Source: Vibrio ruber DSM 16370 (GTDB lineage: Bacteria > Pseudomonadota > Gammaproteobacteria > Enterobacterales > Vibrionaceae). From it: a stretch of DNA of 64,000 nt. The stretch spans positions 62,001 to 126,000 of the forward strand of contig NZ_FULE01000018.1 in assembly GCF_900163965.1 (NCBI RefSeq), written 5' to 3'. Below are positions 28,496-39,043 of the stretch, in pieces; within the stretch, counting starts at the first letter, position 1, and each line of letters starts with the position of its first letter. The translations under genes were made by a program, and so were the position numbers. The notes under the pieces were generated by a model. That model had not been told where the DNA came from. It did no database searches and saw only the letters and a program-made list of their open reading frames with translations.

Positions 28496-28531
28496 GTTTC
28501 ATCGAGTTACAGAGTTTCATCAAGTTACAGA
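28496..28531 (+). repeat. 18-bp tandem direct repeat in the mraY-murD gap
   Basis: GTTTCATCGAGTTACAGA (28496-28513) is followed at once by GTTTCATCAAGTTACAGA (28514-28531), with a single mismatch. It lies in a 138-bp gap between two genes that are otherwise closely packed. The rest of the gap holds a GTCTAT/ATAGAC inverted repeat and no gene. Confidence 0.85.
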
Positions 28532-28627
28532 GATTTGTATGATGCTGTACTATGGTGGTTTTGGGGTGGCGATATTGTCTATCTTAGAGTAATAGCTTAA
28601 GCATAGACTTGGAATGGCGTAGTTAAG

Positions 28628-29947
28628 ATGAATGATTGGCAAGATGTAAAGAATGTCGTTGTCGTTGGTTTAGGAATCACGGGTCTTTCGGTTGTGAAAT
28701 ATCTTGATAGATATCATCCGAATATTGCTGTCAAAGTTATCGATACCCGAGAGAATCCTCCGGGATTGAGTGAATTACCGGCCGGGATTGCATGTCATCA
28801 AGGTGGCTGGTGCAATGAATGGCTGGCCGCAGCTGATCTCGTCGTTATTAATCCCGGAATCGCGTTAGCAACACCAGAAATTCAGCAAGTCATTCAGACC
28901 GGTACACCGGTTGTCGGTGATATTGAGCTATTTGCCTGGCATGTCGATCAACCTGTCATCGCCATTACCGGTTCCAACGGGAAGAGTACCGTCACTGATT
29001 TAACCGGAAAAATGGCCGCAGCGACCGGTCTTCGGGTTGCGGTCGGTGGTAACATCGGTATTCCGGCACTGGATTTGATTGATGAGTCGGTTGAACTGTA
29101 TGTTCTGGAGCTTTCCAGTTTTCAGTTAGAAACCACAAGTCATCTCAAACTGAAAGCCGCGGCATTTTTGAATTTGTCTGAAGATCACATGGATCGATAC
29201 CGGGATATTGAAGGGTACCGCCAAGCAAAACTGCGTATTTTTAATCATGCCCAAGCCGCTATCGTCAATTGTGACGACCCCCTTACATTTCCTGATACAT
29301 TTTCAGGCGCGGTGGTCACATTCTCCATCTCACAAGCGGCTGATTTCTCTGTTCAGTATATCGATGAATGTGAATATCTGGTGGCGGATGGGCGCCCGGT
29401 GATAGCCTGTGATCAACTCAAGTTAGTCGGACGGCATAACCTTGCCAATGTTCTGACAGTACTGGCACTGTTGCAACACGCAGGGATTGGCTATGAAAAA
29501 GGGCTTGATACCCTCAAGTCTTACACAGGACTGACACATCGGTGTCAGGTTGTTGCCGATAATCGTGGGATTCAGTGGGTCAATGATTCTAAGGCGACGA
29601 ATGTTGCCAGTACATTGGCAGCGCTATCGGGTTTGACTTTAAAAGGGACGTTGTATTTGTTAGTCGGAGGTGTCGGTAAAGGCGCTGACTTCTCGCCACT
29701 GGCTCCGGTTCTGAATTCACTGAATGTCCGGCTCTGTTGTTTTGGTCGTGATGGTCAGCAGTTTATGCGGTTGCACCCGGCAGCAAAGCAGTATGAAACG
29801 ATGGCTGATGTGATTACCGATATCGCACCTCAGCTCTCAGAAGGAGATATCGTGATGCTTTCACCGTCCTGTGCCAGCTTTGATCAGTTTCAGAATTTTA
29901 TGGCAAGAGGTGATGCTTTTGCCGCTTTAGCACACCAATACGCATAG
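28628..29947 (+). CDS. murD: UDP-MurNAc-L-alanine:D-glutamate ligase MurD
   Basis: MurD adds D-glutamate to UDP-MurNAc-L-Ala. The 439-residue product has an N-terminal Rossmann-like domain ([16 protein letters not shown], about 11-26), the ATP-binding motif [14 protein letters not shown] (about 114-127) and the C-terminal ligase domain with [13 protein letters not shown] and [11 protein letters not shown]. It starts after a 138-bp gap with a tandem repeat, so a separate promoter or an attenuation point there is possible. Confidence 0.96.
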   Translation: MNDWQDVKNVVVVGLGITGLSVVKYLDRYHPNIAVKVIDTRENPPGLSELPAGIACHQGGWCNEWLAAADLVVINPGIALATPEIQQVIQTGTPVVGDIELFAWHVDQPVIAITGSNGKSTVTDLTGKMAAATGLRVAVGGNIGIPALDLIDESVELYVLELSSFQLETTSHLKLKAAAFLNLSEDHMDRYRDIEGYRQAKLRIFNHAQAAIVNCDDPLTFPDTFSGAVVTFSISQAADFSVQYIDECEYLVADGRPVIACDQLKLVGRHNLANVLTVLALLQHAGIGYEKGLDTLKSYTGLTHRCQVVADNRGIQWVNDSKATNVASTLAALSGLTLKGTLYLLVGGVGKGADFSPLAPVLNSLNVRLCCFGRDGQQFMRLHPAAKQYETMADVITDIAPQLSEGDIVMLSPSCASFDQFQNFMARGDAFAALAHQYA

Positions 29948-29959
29948 TGTAGGGTTATT

Positions 29960-31159
29960 GTGTCACTCGTATCGAAAGCAACTGCCAGAATTATTCAATG
30001 GCTGAAGACGCCGAGTCCTCAGGTGTTGTTTGATCGACAGTTGGTATGGATTGCACTGGGACTGATGTTAATCGGTTTGGTGATGGTAACTTCGGCATCA
30101 TTTCCTGTCAGTTCGCGACTGACCGATCAACCGTTTCATTTTATGTTCCGGCAAGCGACTTTTTTAGCGTTGGCACTAGTTGTGTCTGCCATTGTTTTGC
30201 AGCTACCGTTACAGCGTTGGTTTCAGTATAGCTCACTACTATTGGCTGTCTCATTTGTGCTGTTGGTGATTGTACTGATTGCCGGAAAGTCGGTGAATGG
30301 CGCATCCCGTTGGATTCCTTTGGGGTTGTTTAACCTACAGCCCGCAGAAGTTGCAAAACTGACGTTATTTATTTTTATGTCTGGCTATTTGGTCAGAAAG
30401 CATGATGAAGTCCGGCAAACCTTTTTTGGCGGATTCATGAAACCCATCATGGTGTTCTCATGTCTGGCTATTTTGTTGTTGCTTCAGCCTGACTTGGGAA
30501 CCGTTGTTGTTATGTTAGTCACTTTATTCGGCATGCTATTCATTGCCGGAGCAAAGTTGTCACAGTTTATTGCCTTGATGGTTGCCGGGGTGGTATCCGT
30601 CATCGGACTCATTATTGCAGAACCGTATCGTATTCGTCGGGTGACGTCGTTTCTCGACCCCTGGGAAGACCCTTTCGGCAGTGGTTATCAACTGACACAA
30701 TCACTGATGGCTTTCGGACGGGGCGGCTGGTTTGGACAAGGGCTTGGGAACTCGATTCAAAAGCTGGAGTATTTGCCGGAGGCACATACAGATTTTGTCT
30801 TTGCCGTCTTAGCTGAAGAGCTGGGATTCGTCGGGGTTGTTTTGGTCTTACTGTTGCTGATGTGGCTGGTGATGAAAGCGGTATTCATCGGTAAAAAGGC
30901 ATTTGAACATGAGCAACAGTTTGGTGGTTATCTTGCTTTCGGGATTGGTATTTGGTTTGCCTTTCAGACCTTGGTTAATGTTGGTGCCGCTGCCGGGATT
31001 GTTCCGACCAAGGGGTTAACGCTGCCACTGATTAGTTATGGTGGTTCGAGCTTAATTGTAATGTCTGTCGCGGTTTCAATTTTATTGAGAATAGATTTTG
31101 AATGCCGTCTCGCGGATGTAGAAAAAGAAGTTGTAAAGAACGCAGATGATCAAGAATAA
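29960..31159 (+). CDS. ftsW: Septal peptidoglycan glycosyltransferase FtsW (SEDS family)
   Basis: FtsW polymerises lipid II at the septum with FtsI. The 399-residue product has about ten membrane helices and SEDS motifs: [21 protein letters not shown], the QPDLGT segment, and [20 protein letters not shown] in the large periplasmic loop, which holds the catalytic aspartate region. The start codon is GTG at 29960, 12 bp after murD. The gene overlaps murG by 14 bp. Confidence 0.96.
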   Translation: MSLVSKATARIIQWLKTPSPQVLFDRQLVWIALGLMLIGLVMVTSASFPVSSRLTDQPFHFMFRQATFLALALVVSAIVLQLPLQRWFQYSSLLLAVSFVLLVIVLIAGKSVNGASRWIPLGLFNLQPAEVAKLTLFIFMSGYLVRKHDEVRQTFFGGFMKPIMVFSCLAILLLLQPDLGTVVVMLVTLFGMLFIAGAKLSQFIALMVAGVVSVIGLIIAEPYRIRRVTSFLDPWEDPFGSGYQLTQSLMAFGRGGWFGQGLGNSIQKLEYLPEAHTDFVFAVLAEELGFVGVVLVLLLLMWLVMKAVFIGKKAFEHEQQFGGYLAFGIGIWFAFQTLVNVGAAAGIVPTKGLTLPLISYGGSSLIVMSVAVSILLRIDFECRLADVEKEVVKNADDQE

Positions 31160-32210
31160 ACGTTTAATGGTAATGGCTGGCGGTACGGGCGGACATGTAT
31201 TCCCCGGGCTTGCGGTTGCCAAAGCATTGCAAGCGCAAGGGTGGGAAATCCGTTGGTTGGGAACCGCCGACAGAATGGAAGCTGAATTGGTTCCTAAACA
31301 CCAGATTGAGATTGATTTTATCAAAGTCAAAGGCTTGCGGGGGCAGGGCGTTCTGCGTTTACTCAAAGCGCCTTTTCAAATTATCAATGCAATTTTTCAG
31401 GCCAGAACTTATATCAAACAGTGGCAACCGGATGTGGTGTTAGGCATGGGCGGCTATGTCAGTGGCCCCGGAGGCGTTGCTGCCTGGCTGCTCGGGATTC
31501 CGGTAGTATTGCATGAACAAAATGCGGTAGCCGGTTTGACTAACCGTTGGCTGGCTCGTATTGCCCGACGTGTGTTTCAGGCCTTTCCCGGTGCATTTCC
31601 GGATGCCGATGTTGTCGGTAATCCGGTTCGCACGGACGTTGCCCGCTTGGCTGACCCTGCACAGAGAATGAAAGATCGCCATGGTCCCATTCGTATCTTG
31701 GTGATGGGCGGAAGTCAGGGGGCCCGAATTTTGAATCAGACGATGCCTGATACAATGGCATTGTTGGCGAATTATCCGGTTGAAATTCGTCATCAGGCCG
31801 GTAAGGGAAATCAGTCATCTGTAGAGGCACAATATCGCCGGCAACAGATTCAACATGTTTGTGTGACCGAATTTATTGATGATGTGGCCGAAGCTTATGC
31901 ATGGGCAGATTTGCTGATCTGCCGATCCGGGGCGTTAACGGTCTCTGAAGTGGCCGCCGCCGGTGTGGGTGCGATCTTTGTGCCCTTCATGCACAAAGAT
32001 CGCCAGCAGGCACTGAACGCAGATCATTTGGTCGCAGCCGGTGCTGCACTAATGATTGAACAACCCGAGCTGAGTGCGCAAAAAATGGCCGATGCGATTG
32101 CTCAACTCGATCGCAGCAGATTGCTCGATATGGCGATAAAAGCCAAACAACTCGCTCAGCCTGACGCCGATAAGATCGTAGCAAATGCGATCATCTCTTT
32201 AACTGAATAA
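31146..32210 (+). CDS. murG: UDP-GlcNAc:lipid I N-acetylglucosaminyltransferase MurG
   Basis: MurG converts lipid I to lipid II on the cytoplasmic face of the membrane. The 354-residue GT-B enzyme has the glycine-rich loops [19 protein letters not shown] (about 10-28) and [16 protein letters not shown], the [16 protein letters not shown] segment, and the UDP-GlcNAc site around [10 protein letters not shown] and [15 protein letters not shown]. It begins inside the end of ftsW and ends on the ATG that opens the murC frame. Confidence 0.97.
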   Translation: MIKNKRLMVMAGGTGGHVFPGLAVAKALQAQGWEIRWLGTADRMEAELVPKHQIEIDFIKVKGLRGQGVLRLLKAPFQIINAIFQARTYIKQWQPDVVLGMGGYVSGPGGVAAWLLGIPVVLHEQNAVAGLTNRWLARIARRVFQAFPGAFPDADVVGNPVRTDVARLADPAQRMKDRHGPIRILVMGGSQGARILNQTMPDTMALLANYPVEIRHQAGKGNQSSVEAQYRRQQIQHVCVTEFIDDVAEAYAWADLLICRSGALTVSEVAAAGVGAIFVPFMHKDRQQALNADHLVAAGAALMIEQPELSAQKMADAIAQLDRSRLLDMAIKAKQLAQPDADKIVANAIISLTE

Positions 32211-32221
32211 TGGAAAGTTTC

Positions 32222-33685
32222 ATGACAATGACATATACACCTGACCTATCCCAGCTTAGAGCAATTGTTCCTGAAATGCGTCGGGTGAAGTGTATTCACT
32301 TTGTCGGGATCGGTGGTGCCGGCATGAGTGGGATTGCCGAGGTTTTGTTGAATGAAGGCTATCAGATCACCGGATCTGATATTGCAGCCAATACGATCAC
32401 CGATAATTTAAAAGCAAAAGGTGCAATCATTCATATCGGGCATCAGGCAGAAAATGTTGCGCAAGCCAGTGTTGTCGTTGTTTCTAGCGCAATTGATATG
32501 AACAACCCTGAACTCGCTGAAGCCAGAGAAAGACGGGTGCCGATAGTCCGCCGGGCTGAAATGTTAGCCGAACTGATGCGCTTCCGTCATGGCATTGCTG
32601 TCGCGGGGACACATGGAAAAACGACCACGACCGCTTTAGTCACCCAAATCTATTCAGAAGCCGGATTGGATCCGACGTTCGTCAATGGCGGGTTAGTCAA
32701 GAGTGCCGGAACCAATGCAAGACTGGGCAGTAGCCGTATTCTAATCGCTGAAGCCGATGAAAGTGATGCCTCTTTCTTACACTTACAGCCGATGGTCAGT
32801 ATCGTGACCAATATTGAAGCGGATCATATGGACACCTATCACGGGGATTTTGAAACGCTGAAACGAACCTTTATCGAGTTTTTGCATAATCTGCCGTTTT
32901 ACGGACAGGCGATTCTCTGCATTGATGATCCTGTTGTCCGGGAGCTGATTCCTCAGTTAAGTCGGCATGTGGTTACATATGGTTTTTCACCGGATGCCGA
33001 TGTCCGGATTGAAAATTATCAGCAGCGTGGCCAACAAGGTCAATTTACAGTGGTGCGCAAGGGGCGTTCTGATTTATCAATTACGTTGAATATTCCCGGC
33101 CGACACAATGCGATGAATGCAGCCGCTGCCATTGCCGTTGCGACAGAAGATGACATTGGTGATGAAGCTATCTTGAAAGCAATGGAAAGCACTCAGGGAA
33201 CCGGTCGTCGCTTTGATCACTTAGGTGTATTTGATTCCGGACGCGGTAAAGTCATGCTGGTTGATGATTATGGTCATCACCCGACCGAAGTGGATGTGAC
33301 TATTCAGGCAGCCAGAAGTGGCTGGGCCGAAAAACGTTTAGTGATGATTTTCCAACCCCATCGCTATAGTCGCACCCGTGACTTATACGATGATTTTGCC
33401 AATGTACTTGAGCAAGTGGATGTATTGATTATGCTTGATGTCTATCCGGCAGGAGAAAAACCAATTGCCGGTGCTGACGGGCGTTCATTGTGCCGGACGA
33501 TTCGGAGTCGCGGTAAAATAGACCCGATTTTTGTTCCGGATACTCAGACATTGCCGAGTGTCCTCGCCAATGTATTACAAGATGGTGACTTAGTGTTGAC
33601 TCAAGGCGCCGGTGATATTGGCAAAGTGGCGAGACAATTAGCATCATTACAGTTAAATATCGAAGAAATGCAACAAGTAGGATAA
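32222..33685 (+). CDS. murC: UDP-MurNAc:L-alanine ligase MurC
   Basis: MurC adds the first amino acid, L-alanine, to UDP-MurNAc. The 487-residue product has the N-terminal [20 protein letters not shown] motif, the P-loop [13 protein letters not shown] and the C-terminal domain with [11 protein letters not shown] and [12 protein letters not shown]. An ATG at 32210 overlaps the murG stop; ATG 32222 is preferred because it follows a GGAAAG site and gives the Vibrio-type N-terminus [11 protein letters not shown]. No ddl gene follows, unlike E. coli; ftsQ comes after a 184-bp gap. Confidence 0.96.
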   Translation: MTMTYTPDLSQLRAIVPEMRRVKCIHFVGIGGAGMSGIAEVLLNEGYQITGSDIAANTITDNLKAKGAIIHIGHQAENVAQASVVVVSSAIDMNNPELAEARERRVPIVRRAEMLAELMRFRHGIAVAGTHGKTTTTALVTQIYSEAGLDPTFVNGGLVKSAGTNARLGSSRILIAEADESDASFLHLQPMVSIVTNIEADHMDTYHGDFETLKRTFIEFLHNLPFYGQAILCIDDPVVRELIPQLSRHVVTYGFSPDADVRIENYQQRGQQGQFTVVRKGRSDLSITLNIPGRHNAMNAAAAIAVATEDDIGDEAILKAMESTQGTGRRFDHLGVFDSGRGKVMLVDDYGHHPTEVDVTIQAARSGWAEKRLVMIFQPHRYSRTRDLYDDFANVLEQVDVLIMLDVYPAGEKPIAGADGRSLCRTIRSRGKIDPIFVPDTQTLPSVLANVLQDGDLVLTQGAGDIGKVARQLASLQLNIEEMQQVG

Positions 33686-33755
33686 AAAACCAATATTTAT
33701 CTGTTTCAAATGATGAAGAAGTTGGCATCAGAGCTAAATTTCTGTTTTTCTTTAT

Positions 33756-33783
33756 TTGATACTTTTAGTGAGCTCAGTATAAT
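33756..33783 (+). promoter_or_regulatory. Strong candidate promoter for ftsQ-ftsA-ftsZ
   Basis: TTGATA (33756-33761) and a perfect TATAAT (33778-33783) are spaced by 16 bp in the murC-ftsQ gap. Transcription would begin near 33790, leaving an 80-base leader before ftsQ. Confidence 0.65.
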
Positions 33784-33869
33784 TCGAAAGTTATAGTGAA
33801 TGTTTTTGCCACAATTGTAATTCGACAGCAGGATGTACAAAGTCAATTGATGGCTGACGGTGAACTTGA

Positions 33870-34664
33870 ATGAAACAAATATTAATGAGAAGCCATCAGC
33901 TATCACTATCACCATGGCTCAGAGAACGGGTCTGGGGTGGGATTTTTCTGTTCTCGGTAACTTTCTTCATCGGATTATTACTTTACTCAGCGTTAAGTTG
34001 GATGTGGGATGAAGATCGTTTGCCACTGTCTCGAATCGTTTTGCAGGGACACTTGAATTATGTCACGGCACACGATGTTCAGCAGGCCTTTGCCACGTTG
34101 GATCATGTCGGAACGTTTATGTCTCAGGATGTGGATCAGTTACAACGTCGTGTGCAAATGATTCCGTGGGTTGAGCACGCGTCGATTCGCAAGCAATGGC
34201 CTGATACGATTAAAGTGTTTCTGACTGAACATCAGGTTCAGGCAATCTGGAATGGTCAGTCTCTTCTGGATGATCATGGGGTTGTATTCCATGGCGATTT
34301 AGGGCTTGTGCAAGGCGAGCATGTCAAATTATACGGACCGGAAAATTCATCGGTTGAAGTGCTTGATATGTGGCGAAAATATAATCCTGAGTTTCAAAAA
34401 TTAGGATTAAATATTTCCTCTCTGTTGCTGAATGAGCGAAGAGCTTGGCAAATAATACTGGATAATGGTATTCGCCTTGAACTGGGGAAAGAATCCATCA
34501 AGGAGCGAATCATGAGGTTCGTTGCACTTTATCGTTACTTTGGTCAAAAAGCTGAAAAAATAAGCTATATTGACCTCAGATATGACACTGGAGCTGCGGT
34601 CGGGTGGTTTTCGGAACAAGAGTTAGAGCAAGAGAATACAACGGATGACAAAAATGACCGATGA
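33870..34664 (+). CDS. ftsQ: Cell division protein FtsQ
   Basis: FtsQ links cytoplasmic and periplasmic parts of the divisome and binds FtsB-FtsL. The 264-residue bitopic protein has one membrane helix (about 24-44), a POTRA domain (about 50-120, SRIVLQGHLNYVTAHDVQQA and IPWVEHASIRKQWPDTIKV) and the FtsQ/DivIB domain (about 125-245). The last 20 bp overlap ftsA. A second ATG at 33885 would shorten it by five residues; neither start has a strong binding site. Confidence 0.94.
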   Translation: MKQILMRSHQLSLSPWLRERVWGGIFLFSVTFFIGLLLYSALSWMWDEDRLPLSRIVLQGHLNYVTAHDVQQAFATLDHVGTFMSQDVDQLQRRVQMIPWVEHASIRKQWPDTIKVFLTEHQVQAIWNGQSLLDDHGVVFHGDLGLVQGEHVKLYGPENSSVEVLDMWRKYNPEFQKLGLNISSLLLNERRAWQIILDNGIRLELGKESIKERIMRFVALYRYFGQKAEKISYIDLRYDTGAAVGWFSEQELEQENTTDDKNDR

Positions 34665-35907
34665 CAACATAATAGTGGGTCTCGATGTTGGCACGGCAAC
34701 TGTTTCTGCTTTAGTCGGAGAAATATTGCCCGATGGGCAGATTAATATCATCGGCGCAGGGACAAGCCCATCCAGAGGTATGGATAAGGGTGGTGTCAAT
34801 GATTTGGAATCGGTTGTAAAGTCTGTTCAGCGGGCGATTGATCAAGCTGAATTGATGGCTGAATGTCAGATTAGCAATGTATTTTTATCAATCTCTGGTA
34901 AACATATTGCAAGTCGAATTGAAAAGGGTATGGGGACTATTTCTGAGGAAGAAGTTTCTCAGGAAGATATGGATCGAGCCATTCATACCGCAAAATCAAT
35001 TAAAATTGGTGATGAACAGCGAATTCTGCATGTCATTCCCCAAGAGTTTACGATTGATTACCAAGAAGGAATTAAAAACCCACTTGGTTTATCCGGTGTA
35101 CGTATGGAAGTCAGTGTACACCTTATTTCCTGTCATAATGATATGGCGAGAAATATCATTAAGGCTGTAGAGCGTTGTGGATTGAAAGTCGAGCAGCTGG
35201 TTTATTCCGGGCTCGCTGCCAGCAACGCAGTCATCACTGAAGACGAGCGGGAACTTGGTGTTTGTGTGGTCGATATCGGTGCCGGAACGATGGATATTGC
35301 GATTTGGACCGGTGGTGCGCTGCGTCATACAGAGGTTTTTTCGTATGCCGGTAATGCGGTGACCAGTGATATTGCATTTGCATTCGGGACGCCAGTCAGC
35401 GATGCTGAAGAGATAAAAGTAAAATATGGATGTGCATTGAGTGAGTTAGTCAGTAAAGATGACACGGTCAATGTACCCAGTGTCGGAGGACGCCCTTCCC
35501 GGAGTTTGCAGCGTCAAACCTTGTCGGAAGTGATAGAGCCTCGCTACACTGAATTAATGGGACTAGTTCACCAGACTATCGATACCGTGCAGGAAAAGTT
35601 ACGATCCGAAGGGATTAAACATCATTTAGCTGCGGGGGTCGTCCTGACGGGTGGTGCCGCTCAGATTGAAGGTCTGGTTGAGTGTGCGGAACGCGTTTTC
35701 CGCAATCAGGTTCGTGTAGGAAAACCACTTGAAGTGAGTGGACTCACGGACTACGTAAAAGAGCCGTATCATTCTACGGCGGTTGGTTTACTCCATTATG
35801 CAAGGGATAGTCAAATTAGCGACGAGACAGAATATAGTGAGCCTAAGCGCCAATCAATGTCCGGACTATTGAGTCGTTTGCGTAATTGGATACAGAAAGA
35901 GTTTTAA
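34645..35907 (+). CDS. ftsA: Actin-like divisome membrane tether FtsA
   Basis: FtsA polymerises on the membrane and anchors FtsZ. The 420-residue product has the actin-like ATP-binding signatures NIIVGLDVGTATVSALVGE (about 8-26), VVDIGAGTMDIAIW (about 208-221) and GVVLTGGAAQIEGL, and ends in the amphipathic membrane-targeting helix GLLSRLRNWIQKEF. It overlaps ftsQ by 20 bp and is followed by ftsZ after 30 bp. Confidence 0.97.
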   Translation: MTKMTDDNIIVGLDVGTATVSALVGEILPDGQINIIGAGTSPSRGMDKGGVNDLESVVKSVQRAIDQAELMAECQISNVFLSISGKHIASRIEKGMGTISEEEVSQEDMDRAIHTAKSIKIGDEQRILHVIPQEFTIDYQEGIKNPLGLSGVRMEVSVHLISCHNDMARNIIKAVERCGLKVEQLVYSGLAASNAVITEDERELGVCVVDIGAGTMDIAIWTGGALRHTEVFSYAGNAVTSDIAFAFGTPVSDAEEIKVKYGCALSELVSKDDTVNVPSVGGRPSRSLQRQTLSEVIEPRYTELMGLVHQTIDTVQEKLRSEGIKHHLAAGVVLTGGAAQIEGLVECAERVFRNQVRVGKPLEVSGLTDYVKEPYHSTAVGLLHYARDSQISDETEYSEPKRQSMSGLLSRLRNWIQKEF

Positions 35908-35937
35908 CCTGAGTTGCAGGAAAAACGGAGATAACAC

Positions 35938-37167
35938 ATGTTTGAACCGATGATGGAAATGTCTGACGATGCTGTAATTAAAGTCGTTGGAGTTGGTGGC
36001 GGCGGCGGTAACGCTGTAGAACACATGGTGCGTGAATCCATCGAAGGCGTGGAATTCATCAGTGTTAACACAGATGCACAGGCACTTCGTAAAACAAGTG
36101 TAAGTACTGTGATTCAAATTGGTGGAGATATCACCAAAGGGTTAGGTGCTGGTGCAAATCCTCAAGTAGGACGTGATGCTGCTCTTGAAGATAAAGAAAA
36201 AATTAAAGAATCCCTAACGGGTGCCGATATGGTGTTTATCGCAGCTGGTATGGGTGGCGGAACTGGTACCGGAGCCGCACCGGTGATTGCTGAAGTTGCA
36301 AAAGAGCTGGGTGTATTAACGGTTGCTGTAGTCACCAAGCCTTTTAGCTTTGAAGGAAAGAAACGTCTTGCCTTTGCAGAGCAAGGTATCGAAGAGTTAT
36401 CAAAGCACGTTGATTCTTTGATTACGATTCCGAATGAGAAGCTGCTTAAAGTCTTGGGTCGTGGTATCACATTACTCGAAGCCTTTGCCAGTGCGAACGA
36501 CGTATTGAAGAATGCAGTTCAGGGGATTGCGGAATTGATTACTCGCCCGGGCATGATCAACGTGGACTTTGCAGACGTGAGAACGGTCATGTCTGAAATG
36601 GGACATGCTATGATGGGCAGCGGTGTCGCCAAAGGTGAAGATCGGGCAGAAGAGGCCGCTGAAATGGCTATCTCCAGTCCACTGTTGGAAGATATCGACC
36701 TTGCAGGTGCTCGTGGTGTACTGGTCAATATTACCGCTGGTCTTGATATGCGATTGGACGAGTTTGAAACGGTCGGTAATACGGTGAAAGCATTTGCTTC
36801 GGATAACGCAACCGTTGTCATCGGTACTTCGCTAGACCCTGATATGGCTGATGAAATTCGTGTAACTGTTGTTGCAACGGGTATCGGTAATGAAAAGAAA
36901 CCCGATATCACGCTTGTAGCCGGTGGTAAAGCGAACGCAGCACAATCAGCAGGTGCGCAGCAGCAGGTGGCTTCGCCACAACAAGCAAACGCACCTCATG
37001 TTGCCGCGAAATCTGAAGAGAAAGTGGCACCGAAGTTGCAGGGAAATATTGAGTCAAAATCTCAGCCTTCATCGGCAAATTCTCAAGGCGCGGGTCAGAC
37101 TGCTCCGAAAGAGAAAGAAAGTGGTTATCTCGATATTCCAGCTTTTTTACGTCGTCAGGCTGATTGA
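35938..37167 (+). CDS. ftsZ: Tubulin-like cell division GTPase FtsZ
   Basis: FtsZ forms the Z ring. The 409-residue product has [17 protein letters not shown] near the N-terminus, the tubulin signature [20 protein letters not shown] (about 105-124), the T7-loop region with [15 protein letters not shown], a low-complexity Gln/Ala/Ser linker (about 325-388), and the conserved C-terminal peptide [12 protein letters not shown] that binds FtsA and ZipA. An ACGGAG site precedes it. No good terminator follows; the hairpin at 37211-37228 is imperfect for that. Confidence 0.98.
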   Translation: MFEPMMEMSDDAVIKVVGVGGGGGNAVEHMVRESIEGVEFISVNTDAQALRKTSVSTVIQIGGDITKGLGAGANPQVGRDAALEDKEKIKESLTGADMVFIAAGMGGGTGTGAAPVIAEVAKELGVLTVAVVTKPFSFEGKKRLAFAEQGIEELSKHVDSLITIPNEKLLKVLGRGITLLEAFASANDVLKNAVQGIAELITRPGMINVDFADVRTVMSEMGHAMMGSGVAKGEDRAEEAAEMAISSPLLEDIDLAGARGVLVNITAGLDMRLDEFETVGNTVKAFASDNATVVIGTSLDPDMADEIRVTVVATGIGNEKKPDITLVAGGKANAAQSAGAQQQVASPQQANAPHVAAKSEEKVAPKLQGNIESKSQPSSANSQGAGQTAPKEKESGYLDIPAFLRRQAD

Positions 37168-37178
37168 TTTATCATAAT

Positions 37179-37206
37179 TTGACACCGCTCACAATTGTGA
37201 TATTAT
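37179..37206 (+). promoter_or_regulatory. Strong lpxC promoter with a palindrome in the spacer
   Basis: TTGACA (37179-37184) and TATTAT (37201-37206) are spaced by 16 bp. The perfect 12-bp palindrome TCACAATTGTGA (37189-37200) fills most of the spacer, an ideal position for a repressor that blocks polymerase. Confidence 0.65.
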
Positions 37207-37210
37207 TTGC

Positions 37211-37228
37211 GGCCAATAGGTATTGGCC
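37211..37228 (+). promoter_or_regulatory. Hairpin at the 5' end of the predicted lpxC transcript
   Basis: GGCCAATA / TATTGGCC (37211-37218 and 37221-37228) can form a 6-8 pair stem. With the start of transcription expected near 37212, the lpxC mRNA would begin with this hairpin, which could stabilise the message. It is followed by GTGTTTTG, too poor a T run for a clear ftsZ terminator. Confidence 0.5.
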
Positions 37229-37260
37229 GTGTTTTGTAGCACTGACATTGAGGCAAGCAG

Positions 37261-38178
37261 ATGATCAGACAACGAACGTTGAAAGAGATAGTGAAAACAA
37301 CTGGGGTGGGACTTCACTCTGGTCGTAAAGTCACGTTAACTCTTCGCCCTGCCGCTGCAAACACCGGTATTATTTATCGCCGTACTGACGTGACACCACC
37401 TGTCGATTTTCCGGCAAATCCAGAAAATGTACGTGACACTATGTTATGTACTGCTCTTGTGAATGATGATGGTATTCGAATTTCTACCGTAGAGCACTTA
37501 AATGCAGCGCTTGCCGGGATGGGAATCGATAACGCTGTGGTTGAAGTCGATGCTCCGGAAATTCCGATTATGGACGGCAGTGCCAGCCCATTTGTATTTC
37601 TCTTACAGCAAGCGGGTATTGACGTTCAGAATGCGCCGAAGCGATTCATCCGGGTGAAAAAGCCGGTTCGTTTTGAAGATGGTGATAAGTGGGCCGAGTT
37701 AGTCCCTTACCAAGGTTTTCGGATGGATTTTGAGATTGATTTCAATCATCCGGCAATTGAATCCGACGAGCAGCGTCTATTATTTGACTTTTCGTCTCAA
37801 TCGTTTGTTCGTGATATTTCTCGGGCGAGAACGTTCGGTTTCATGCGTGATATCGAATATCTACAGTCACAGAATCTTTGTCTGGGCGGTAGTTTTGATT
37901 GTGCTATTGTTCTGGATGATTACCGTATTCTGAATGAAGACGGTCTTCGTTTTGCGAATGAATTTGTTACACATAAAGTTTTGGATGCCATCGGTGATCT
38001 ATACATGTGTGGCCATTCTATCGTTGGTGAATTCAGAGCTTACAAATCCGGACATGGTCTGAACAATCAGCTATTACGTGCACTTTTAGCAGACCAAGAA
38101 GCATGGGAATGGGCAACGTTTGGTGAAGACGTTGGTTCTCCGGTCGCTTTTGCAGACCCAAGCTCTGTGCTGGCGTAA
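37261..38178 (+). CDS. lpxC: UDP-3-O-acyl-GlcNAc deacetylase LpxC
   Basis: LpxC performs the committed step of lipid A synthesis. The 305-residue zinc enzyme has the same length as in E. coli. Zinc ligands and the catalytic site are visible in [18 protein letters not shown] (His near 79) and [20 protein letters not shown] (His near 238, Asp near 242, His near 265 in [11 protein letters not shown]). It sits after ftsZ with its own strong promoter and is followed by a bidirectional terminator. Confidence 0.98.
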   Translation: MIRQRTLKEIVKTTGVGLHSGRKVTLTLRPAAANTGIIYRRTDVTPPVDFPANPENVRDTMLCTALVNDDGIRISTVEHLNAALAGMGIDNAVVEVDAPEIPIMDGSASPFVFLLQQAGIDVQNAPKRFIRVKKPVRFEDGDKWAELVPYQGFRMDFEIDFNHPAIESDEQRLLFDFSSQSFVRDISRARTFGFMRDIEYLQSQNLCLGGSFDCAIVLDDYRILNEDGLRFANEFVTHKVLDAIGDLYMCGHSIVGEFRAYKSGHGLNNQLLRALLADQEAWEWATFGEDVGSPVAFADPSSVLA

Positions 38179-38192
38179 CAATCTATTTACTT

Positions 38193-38223
38193 AAAAAAAC
38201 CAGACTTCAAGTCTGGTTTTTTT
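38193..38223. terminator. Bidirectional terminator between lpxC and dciA
   Basis: AAAAAAACCAGACTT / AAGTCTGGTTTTTTT forms a perfect stem flanked by A and T runs between convergent genes. Confidence 0.9.
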
Positions 38224-38259
38224 ATATCAGTCGGTTGTCGGTATGAATAGAGTGCGTGG

Positions 38260-38724
38260 TTATTTGTCTTTCTTGTTGGCAAGACAGGCAATGTTTTCCA
38301 GCCTTTTCTTTACTTTCGGTGAAGCATGATCGGCGATGCATTTGAGTAAATCTGCTGTTTGAGAAGAAATAATTCGCGGATTTTTTGGCGTTTTATCTTC
38401 ATTTGCAGATGAGTCAGTTCGATAAATTGACGGGTTGATCACCACTTCGAGACTGACCAAATGAGCAAATCCCTGATTACGCAAATGATTGAGAATTTGT
38501 AAGCGTTCATAGTCCAGTTTCATTTTGATTGCCGCACTCGCGACTTCCAATACCAGATTATTGCGGCGAAGATTTGCCACCCGAACGTAAGGCTGAGTTC
38601 CCTTCGGCAGCAACGGTAAAATGATCTGGCTTAGCTGATTGATTGACTCAGCATGTTTCTGAATCTCTTTCAGCTTTGAATGGCTGATTAACTCATTCGT
38701 GGCAGTCGGGCGGTGATTTCTCAT
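38260..38724 (-). CDS. dciA: DciA, replicative helicase operator/loader (DUF721)
   Basis: DciA is the ancestral loader of DnaB helicase in bacteria that lack DnaC, studied in Vibrio cholerae among others. The 154-residue product has the DUF721 core (about 25-100), with PYVRVANLRRNNLVLEVAS and the ILNHLRNQGFAHLVSLEVVI segment, and a basic, disordered C-terminal part. It is encoded between lpxC and secA on the opposite strand, the usual Vibrio location. No DnaC-type loader is seen in this window. Confidence 0.9.
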   Translation of the reverse strand: MRNHRPTATNELISHSKLKEIQKHAESINQLSQIILPLLPKGTQPYVRVANLRRNNLVLEVASAAIKMKLDYERLQILNHLRNQGFAHLVSLEVVINPSIYRTDSSANEDKTPKNPRIISSQTADLLKCIADHASPKVKKRLENIACLANKKDK

Positions 38725-39043
38725 GATAGGATCCAGTCAGTCTAACGCTCACTTTTCTATTCTATCTTAAATTGCTCGTTAATGGCGCTTCTTGTATTTC
38801 TTTCTTCGTTTAACGAATCATTTTAAGTATTGTAATCAAACAAATCGTCGGTGATGTTGGTGATCAGACTAAAAATTCCTTACACTATATGCTTCTTAAA
38901 AAGAATTGCCTTGAAAAACCATCGATAAGCCTCAATATCGGATAGACATGATTTATCTCAGTACACTTAGTTGATGACTGATAGAGACTGATGGAACAAG
39001 AGTAGATCTCAAGTGATCTAAGCATAGAGAGATTCGGATAAAA
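38725..39043. other. Intergenic region between dciA and secA
   Basis: These 319 bases separate two divergent genes and must hold both promoters and the secA leader. A weak TTGGTG (38857-38862) to TACACT (38881-38886) pair with an 18-bp spacer is the best plus-strand match. I see no secM-like open frame: the longest ATG-initiated plus-strand frame I noticed (from 38948) has only eight codons. Confidence 0.6.

Noticed and set aside
36162..36911. Long minus-strand frames opposite ftsZ
   Set aside because: They are antisense shadows of a strongly biased coding gene, with Ser/Ile/Thr-rich composition typical of the reverse frame.
38725..39043. A secM-like arrest peptide gene ahead of secA
   Set aside because: No open frame of useful length with a start codon and no arrest-motif-like sequence is present; vibrios are known to regulate Sec components by VemP elsewhere.
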